Translations under genes and position numbers: made by a program | Notes under the pieces: generated by a model | Databases searched by the model: none | Told to the model about the DNA's origin: nothing | What the model saw: the letters and a program-made list of their open reading frames with translations, nothing else | NCBI RefSeq assembly: GCF_001436755.1 | Contig: NZ_AYZD01000018.1 | Location: 1 to 64,000, forward strand | Origin: Liquorilactobacillus aquaticus DSM 21051 | Lineage (GTDB): Bacteria > Bacillota > Bacilli > Lactobacillales > Lactobacillaceae | Direction of reading: 5' to 3' | Length of the DNA stretch: 64,000 nucleotides | In this document: positions 58,540-64,000 of the stretch, piece by piece | Layout: every line of letters begins with the position of its first letter | How positions within the stretch are numbered: the stretch's first letter is position 1

Positions 58540-59451
58540 TTATTTAATGTTTATTGTCAATGTTCTAACTGTTAAAGAACTGTTATCTTTCAGAAAATTA
58601 AAATTGCGTCCATTAATCGAAATTTTTGTTGCTTTTGAATTTCCTAAATTGATAGTGATCGAGCTCGAACTCTCAGGAATTTTGACTTCATGATTTGCTC
58701 CAGAACTTAAAGTCCCTTGCCACTGCTGCGTTCCATCAGCGGAAACAGCAGTCCACGCACTCGAATCTTTAACGCTTACCTTGACGGTATTTGTCTTTGA
58801 GCTATTTTTCAGATTATATATAAATGACGACCCTGAATTTGAAGCCAAACTAAGTTGAGCTTTTTTCCCAGTTTTGCTGCTGCTCTTTTTCTTCTCACTT
58901 GATGATGAACTAGAGCTAGAGTTTTTTGTCGATACTTTTTTCTTTTCAGTTTGCTTCGTGCTCGCACCATCGGACGAAACAGATACTTTCGTACTGCTGC
59001 TTTGAATTTGCTGAGAATCAGCTGTTTTTTGATGCTTATTCCAAGCAACAAAATAGATAGATCCTAAAATGGCAACCACAATCAGCACAATAATAATTGT
59101 TGGCAGATAAGAAAGAAACCGATTGAAACTATTTGTCTTGGCCATGCTTTGACGTGTAGCTTCTATTCTGTTACGCGTGTCTTCACGCGTTTCTATCTTC
59201 TCCGAACTGCTCTCTTGCTTAGTTTCGCCTTCTCCAATACTAGCCAAGAGTTCTTCTGAATTTAGACCGACTGTTTCAGCATACTGTCGAATAAATGCCT
59301 TAACGTAAAAATCACCAGGCAGAGCTTCAAACCTTTCATCCTCAATCGCAATTAAATAGCGCTTCTGAATTTTTGTTATCTGTTGCAGATCATCTAGTGT
59401 GTATCCCTTTTCTATTCTTGCATTTTTTAGATTTTTTCCAATTTCAGTCAT
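58540..59451 (-). CDS. RodZ-like helix-turn-helix membrane protein (YmfM)
   Basis: 303 residues. HTH_25 domain (IGKNLKNARIEKGYTLDDLQ) at 1-70, TM about 115-135 (TIIIVLIVVAILGSIYFVAW), a Ser/Lys-rich low-complexity linker (about 150-200), C-terminal DUF4115 beta domain. RodZ links MreB to the elongasome in rods. Follows ymfI; precedes pgsA. Confidence 0.9.
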   Translation of the reverse strand: MTEIGKNLKNARIEKGYTLDDLQQITKIQKRYLIAIEDERFEALPGDFYVKAFIRQYAETVGLNSEELLASIGEGETKQESSSEKIETREDTRNRIEATRQSMAKTNSFNRFLSYLPTIIIVLIVVAILGSIYFVAWNKHQKTADSQQIQSSSTKVSVSSDGASTKQTEKKKVSTKNSSSSSSSSEKKKSSSKTGKKAQLSLASNSGSSFIYNLKNSSKTNTVKVSVKDSSAWTAVSADGTQQWQGTLSSGANHEVKIPESSSSITINLGNSKATKISINGRNFNFLKDNSSLTVRTLTINIK

Positions 59452-59550
59452 ATCAATTAACTCTCCATTATTATCCGATTACACTTTTAAAATACGCAAA
59501 TTCCTTATCTAGTATAGCATAGCTCGACAAAAATATTAATTAAGAATTGC

Positions 59551-60276
59551 TTATTTCAACCATCCACCAGTAACGTAAAGTGTCTCACCAGTGAGATAAG
59601 AAGCCCGTTCATTCATGATAGTCCGAACCCAATAACTGATTTCAGAAGTCGATGCAAAGCGTCCAAGTGGAATAGCTTCATTAACTTGTTCTTTTTCTTG
59701 CTTGGAAAAAAGTGAATTCATCTGTGTATCCACAGCTCCCGGTGCAACAACATTAATTGTAATTCCCAGAGAGCCGACTTCTTTACTGTAAGCGGCCGCA
59801 AAAGAGCTCAAAGCACCTTTAATTGTACTATAACCAACTTCCATCGCACTCCCAGCCCCACCGTAAACAGAACCTATAAAAACAATCCTGCCAAAATGAT
59901 TTTGCGCTAATTTTTTTTCAACTCTTTGTAACAAATATAACGGTGCCGTGAGCTGCATTGAAAGCATCGTATCCAATTCTGCAAACTTCAAATCATGAAA
60001 TAATCCATAGCAAGTTGTCCCTTGTGCGAAAATAACAGCATCCAGTCCAAAAAGCTGCTCAATCATTTCATCCAAATTTTTCTTACTAGTCAGATCGCAC
60101 TGTAACTGAATGAAATCTTGCTTAGGATATGTCTGCTGCAATGATGCACACAATTTGTCATTTTTTTCTCTATTTCTGAAATAATGTAAATAAAGCGACC
60201 ATCCTTGTGCAGCAAGATCATGCGCTACTTCACTGCCAATATCTCCCGATGATCCAACTATCAAAGCCCATTTCAT
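59551..60276 (-). CDS. ymfI: Short-chain dehydrogenase YmfI (EF-P-associated family in Bacillus)
   Basis: 241 residues from ATG 60276, the natural start (WALIVGSSGDIGSEVAHDLA, NAD(P) site); the frame to 60315 overlaps ymfH. Active-site YSTIKGA keeps Tyr-x3-Lys. In Bacillus subtilis YmfI reduces 5-aminopentanone on EF-P; whether that holds here is inferred from name and location. Confidence 0.85.
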   Translation of the reverse strand: MKWALIVGSSGDIGSEVAHDLAAQGWSLYLHYFRNREKNDKLCASLQQTYPKQDFIQLQCDLTSKKNLDEMIEQLFGLDAVIFAQGTTCYGLFHDLKFAELDTMLSMQLTAPLYLLQRVEKKLAQNHFGRIVFIGSVYGGAGSAMEVGYSTIKGALSSFAAAYSKEVGSLGITINVVAPGAVDTQMNSLFSKQEKEQVNEAIPLGRFASTSEISYWVRTIMNERASYLTGETLYVTGGWLK

Positions 60277-60280
60277 ACTG

Positions 60281-61582
60281 TTAATTACCCTCTTTTGGTA
60301 AAATTTGATACACACTAACCGCTTCCGAGCGGATAAAATCTTTGCAAGTGGTCAGTATCTCCTCCAGTGTCATATCTTGAATAATAGCTACTTTGTCAAA
60401 AATTGTTGCCCCATTAAACAAGTGTCCTGAGTATTGGTTAGCAATCGTTTCTAACGAATTCATGCTGTGAATTTGTCTTCCGATCAGTTCTTTTTTAGCT
60501 AAGTTAAACTGTGTATATTGGCCCTTTAATAATTGCTCTGCTTTTTCTAAAACTGCAATTATCTCGTGGCAAAATCTTTGCGGATCATTTGTATCACTGC
60601 TTACTGAAACATAATGAAATCCACGTTCAAGTTGAAACATGAAATCAAAACTATCATCAATGACACCTTCATTATAAAGACGTACATAGTTTGTAGAAGT
60701 GTCACTGAATAACAACCAAAGCAGCATATCAATCCGCAGCTTGTAAACAAGTCCTTCACGGCCATCAGGAACTTGGTCCAAACCTTTAACACCCACGGCA
60801 GCTTTAGGACGTTGCGTATCCAATTCAAGCATACGATAGGGGATTATATCTTGCCCTGATTCATCATTGTCTAAACTAGCACGTTTAATCTCATTAGCTG
60901 GGGAAAAGCTTTTCTTAGATTGATTCTCTTTTATCAGATCTAACGTTTCCTCAGGATCTACTGCACCCGTTACAAATAAGTTCATGTTTTGGGGATGATA
61001 AAAGGTCCAGTAACAATCATAGAGATTCTGAACCGTAATTTTTGCAATTGAGTCGATTGTTCCTGCAATGTCAACGCTGAGGGGATGATCAGGATAAAGA
61101 TTTTTAAGCATTCCAAAGTAAAATCGCCAATCAATGTCGTCCTCATACATTTTTATTTCCTGCCCAATGATTCCTTTTTCTTTTTCAACTGACTTTGCAT
61201 TAAAATATGGCCTCTGAACAAAATCTAACAAGATTTCTAGACTTTTTTGAGGAAAACTGGCAGTTGAAAAAAGATAACTAGTATTCGTAAAACTAGTAAA
61301 CGCATTTGCATCTGCCCCATAATGCCCGAATAGATCAAATGCATCGTGATCTTCTTTCTCAAACAGTTTATGCTCCAAAAAATGTGCAACACCATCAGGA
61401 ACAGTCTCCATTTTTTCCTTATGAAGCGGAACAAACTTGTTATCAAGCGATCCATAGTCAGTTGTCAAAATTCCATATGTTTTATGATACCCTGATTTTG
61501 GAAGAACATTAACTTCCAAACCATTATCTAATTTTTCCTTATACAATTTTTCATCAAACTGCGGATACTGTACTATCTCCAT
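60281..61582 (-). CDS. ymfH: M16 peptidase family protein YmfH
   Basis: 433 residues. GVAHFLEHKLFE is the inverted zinc motif HxxEH (intact), followed by ENSYLF-like FTNTSYLFST and the M16C domain. Probably the catalytic member of a pair with YmfF. Overlaps the ymfF stop by one base. Confidence 0.9.
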   Translation of the reverse strand: MEIVQYPQFDEKLYKEKLDNGLEVNVLPKSGYHKTYGILTTDYGSLDNKFVPLHKEKMETVPDGVAHFLEHKLFEKEDHDAFDLFGHYGADANAFTSFTNTSYLFSTASFPQKSLEILLDFVQRPYFNAKSVEKEKGIIGQEIKMYEDDIDWRFYFGMLKNLYPDHPLSVDIAGTIDSIAKITVQNLYDCYWTFYHPQNMNLFVTGAVDPEETLDLIKENQSKKSFSPANEIKRASLDNDESGQDIIPYRMLELDTQRPKAAVGVKGLDQVPDGREGLVYKLRIDMLLWLLFSDTSTNYVRLYNEGVIDDSFDFMFQLERGFHYVSVSSDTNDPQRFCHEIIAVLEKAEQLLKGQYTQFNLAKKELIGRQIHSMNSLETIANQYSGHLFNGATIFDKVAIIQDMTLEEILTTCKDFIRSEAVSVYQILPKEGN

Positions 61583-62841
61583 TAGTTAACTTCTCCATCT
61601 AAAAAATAAATCGACTGCAGCTCTGTTTTTTGAGCTACTTCAACAACATCTTCAAAGCAGACAGCTTCCAAAGCCGTCTGCCATCCTTGTACAGAAATCT
61701 CTTCTCTCGTTAAAACATTTACCAATTTTTGATCTAGGTTATTCGTCGGGCTATCTAAGCGGCTTAAAAACGAACTCTGCAAAGCTTTTTTTGTATCTTG
61801 AAATTCTCTTTGCGTAATCTGCCCATTTTTTATATCTTCGAGCTGCTTACTTATTATAGTCTGAACCGCATTTCTGTTTTTAGCCTGAATACCTGTTTGG
61901 ACAGAAACAAAGCCCCGAAAACTATCATATGAACTATTCGCGTAATAGGCTAAGCTCGCTTTTTCCCGTACATTCATGAATAATTTTGAAAGCGGAAGTC
62001 CCCCAAAAATACCATTAAAAACCAAAGCCGCATAATAGTCAGCAGTACGATAGTAAACAGGCAAGGAATATGCTAAGTCTAACTTACCCTGTACAACAGT
62101 CTGGTGTTCGACTTCTTCATTAATCTCAAAATTCTGACGCTGATTATAAAAAAGCGAGCCGTTAAACTCTTGCCGTTCTGTAAACGGCAGAGCGCGAGCC
62201 AATTCTTCACACTTTTTCTCATCCACATTGCCAGAAACCACTATCTCAATTTGATCATTTCGAATACATTCAGTGTAGTAAGAATACAAGGCTTTAGGTG
62301 TTATTTTTTTTAGTTGCTCATAAGTTCCGAATGAAGGTGTCCTTTGAGCCTCATCGGCAAAATAAATTTTTTGTAAAGAAAGCGCAGCATATAATTGCTT
62401 ATCATCTCGAACTGTTTGCATGTAGAAGCCAAGGTTCTTTTTTTGACGTTCAAAAGTAGCTTGATCAAATTCCTCATTAGAGACTAATGGTTCAAAAATG
62501 CATTGTTTTAAAAATGCAAAAGCTTCATCGAGCAATCCCTCCTCAGCATCCAGATAACGTTCATTAACACAGTCAAATACACAGTTCAAAATATGTACAT
62601 TTCCCCGACGTTCAACAGTAATTCCAAAACCTGCTCCATACATCTTTGAAAGTTTTTCTGCAACTGCTTTTTGCGTTGGAAAGTGTTCACTAGCAGCTTC
62701 TAGGACATTTGCCAACAACATTCTTTTAGTCAGTGATTTACTATCAAGAGGCTCAATTAGTGCAATCGCGATTCTTGTCGTTTTGAATTTTTTAGTTGGT
62801 GTGACCGTTAAGCCCATACCAGATCTTATTTCGGTACGCAC
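61582..62841 (-). CDS. ymfF: M16 family protein YmfF (inactive partner)
   Basis: About 420 residues from GTG 62841 (GGGGG then eight bases); the frame reaches 62880. The first domain lacks HxxEH (the position reads LLANVLEAASEHFPT), so no zinc site is seen; this is the non-catalytic partner of YmfH, as in other M16 pairs. Confidence 0.88.
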   Translation of the reverse strand: MRTEIRSGMGLTVTPTKKFKTTRIAIALIEPLDSKSLTKRMLLANVLEAASEHFPTQKAVAEKLSKMYGAGFGITVERRGNVHILNCVFDCVNERYLDAEEGLLDEAFAFLKQCIFEPLVSNEEFDQATFERQKKNLGFYMQTVRDDKQLYAALSLQKIYFADEAQRTPSFGTYEQLKKITPKALYSYYTECIRNDQIEIVVSGNVDEKKCEELARALPFTERQEFNGSLFYNQRQNFEINEEVEHQTVVQGKLDLAYSLPVYYRTADYYAALVFNGIFGGLPLSKLFMNVREKASLAYYANSSYDSFRGFVSVQTGIQAKNRNAVQTIISKQLEDIKNGQITQREFQDTKKALQSSFLSRLDSPTNNLDQKLVNVLTREEISVQGWQTALEAVCFEDVVEVAQKTELQSIYFLDGEVN

Positions 62842-63035
62842 TTTTGTTTCCCCCTCAAATTTGCTTATGTACAATATCATAATTGATTAAAATAAAAATT
62901 ACAAATACAGCTTTTGTTTTAAACTCCCTCCGACAATGATACCCATCAGGTAGATCTTATTGCTAAAAACTATATTTTTAGCTGTTCAAATCAAAATTTC
63001 CTGCGGTTCCCACATACAGAGAACAAAAACCGGAA

Positions 63036-63073
63036 TGAGGTGTACTCCCTTAAAACATCAGGAGCACACCTCA
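63036..63073. terminator. Terminator-like hairpin after ftsK
   Basis: TGAGGTGTACTCC / GGAGCACACCTCA, 13 pairs with one mismatch, followed by ATTTTTT on the plus strand; on the minus strand the T-run is delayed. 62881-63035 shows no gene. Confidence 0.6.
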
Positions 63074-63094
63074 ATTTTTTCATAGACCATTTTT

Positions 63095-64000
63095 TTATTG
63101 GGAAGGATCATCGTTGTTAAGATAAACTTTTCTCGGCTTGCTGCCTTCAGAAGGACCAACCATTCCTTTAGCCTCCATCTCATCAACCAGTCTTGCTGCA
63201 CGATTATACCCAATTCGAAAACGGCGCTGCAGCATTGAAATACTGCATGCTTGTTCTTTAACGATCAACTGGACAGCCTCACTGAAAAGCTCATCATCTG
63301 AATCTTCACCTTCGTCTTGTGCTGTCTCCTCATCGGAGACAATCAAAGATTCATCATACTCAGCTGTTTGCTGTTGCTTAACGAAATCTACAACACTTGC
63401 AACATCATTATCAGAAATAAATGCTCCTTGAACACGAATCGGTTTATTAAGTCCCATGGGCAAAAACAGCATATCTCCCCGTCCTAACAGTTTTTCAGCA
63501 CCATTAGTATCAATAATTGTTCTTGAATCCGTACCACTCGAAACGGCAAAAGAAATCCGTGAAGGAACATTAGCCTTGATCAGCCCCGTAATGACATCGA
63601 CCGAAGGACGTTGTGTTGCAAGAATCATATGGATTCCAGCAGCACGTGCCATTTGAGCTAGTCGGATAATTGCATCTTCAACTTCATTTGCAGCAACCAT
63701 CATTAGATCTGATAATTCATCAACCACAATAACGATATACGGTAATACTGGTTCTTCCGACCCCGTCTCATTATTTTGCCGTTGGATCATATCATTGTAA
63801 CCAGCAATATTTCTTTGACCAGTGTTAGCAAATAATTCATATCTTCTTTCCATCTCGGCAACTAATTTGTGCAAAGCCTTAGATGCCTTTTTAGGATTGG
63901 TCACAACAGGTGTCAAAAGGTGCGGCACTCCATTATAGACACCTAATTCAACCTTTTTAGGATCAACTAACATCAACTTTACTAAATGAGGCGGACAGTT
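63095..64000 (-). CDS. ftsK: DNA translocase FtsK/SpoIIIE, C-terminal part (cut by window edge)
   Basis: About 300 residues are visible; the frame continues past 64000 ([15 protein letters not shown]), so the ATG at 63976 is internal. Walker [43 protein letters not shown] and C-terminal winged-helix gamma domain ([20 protein letters not shown]). DNA pump at the septum; membrane domain and Walker A lie outside. Confidence 0.95.
   Translation of the reverse strand, partial: NCPPHLVKLMLVDPKKVELGVYNGVPHLLTPVVTNPKKASKALHKLVAEMERRYELFANTGQRNIAGYNDMIQRQNNETGSEEPVLPYIVIVVDELSDLMMVAANEVEDAIIRLAQMARAAGIHMILATQRPSVDVITGLIKANVPSRISFAVSSGTDSRTIIDTNGAEKLLGRGDMLFLPMGLNKPIRVQGAFISDNDVASVVDFVKQQQTAEYDESLIVSDEETAQDEGEDSDDELFSEAVQLIVKEQACSISMLQRRFRIGYNRAARLVDEMEAKGMVGPSEGSKPRKVYLNNDDPSQ

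Noticed and set aside
57992-58693. 233-residue plus-strand frame antisense to pgsA and rodZ
   Set aside because: Long only because of opposite-strand codon bias; pgsA signature is on the minus strand.
58860-59000. Repeated Ser codons in the RodZ-like gene, looked at as a tandem repeat or phase-variable tract
   Set aside because: Codons are mixed and the run is a usual low-complexity linker of this family; no simple repeat unit.

Overview
The window is a piece of a low-GC Firmicutes chromosome, almost certainly a member of Lactobacillaceae. The evidence is the gene order: dltXABCD beside trxA-mutS2-cvpA-zapA, the alaS-ireB-ruvX-DUF1292 run, a single fabZ-fabT-fabH-acpP-fabDGF-accB-fabZ-accCDA-fabI operon, mutS-mutL-ruvAB-queA-tgt-yajC, and ftsK-ymfFHI-rodZ-pgsA-cinA-recA-rny-ymdB. 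Genus cannot be fixed from sequence alone. Nearly all genes lie on the minus strand, so operons read from right to left.

Positions 1 to about 10,990 are accessory DNA that ends at the 3' side of a tRNA-Gln gene, the usual layout of an island inserted at a tRNA. It holds a serine recombinase with a palindromic site beside its gene, a PadR / membrane protein / DUF1906 module whose regulator and membrane protein are broken, an ABC-F remnant, a flavoprotein reductase / MFS transporter / FMN reductase operon facing an AraC regulator (the FMN reductase carries a single amber codon), a VOC protein, and remnants of IS6 and IS3 family elements.

Positions 11,000 to 19,450 hold two tRNA genes with C34 anticodons (Gln-CTG, Glu-CTC), rdgB-yfcE, yslB, the complete dlt operon for D-alanylation of teichoic acids (including the 49-codon dltX) and trxA. 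From 19,497 to 31,137 come mutS2, cvpA, zapA, DUF1292, ruvX, ireB, alaS under a T-box, a DEAD-box helicase, nrnA, a metallo-beta-lactamase-fold hydrolase and dinB under a LexA box.

Positions 31,382 to 42,971 hold zwf and the complete type II fatty-acid synthesis operon with its repressor FabT; a FabT-like operator sits at the predicted transcription start. Positions 43,299 to 53,148 hold yajC, tgt, queA, ruvB, ruvA, mutL, mutS and ymdB (RNA modification, Holliday-junction processing, mismatch repair). Positions 53,313 to 64,000 hold rny, recA (LexA box next to its promoter), cinA, pgsA, a RodZ-like protein, ymfI, two M16 peptidase-family proteins, and the C-terminal part of FtsK/SpoIIIE, cut by the window edge.

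The core half is conventional; the novelty is in the first 11 kb, mainly the DUF1906 module and the flavoprotein operon. No CRISPR array, rRNA or prophage structural genes were seen.
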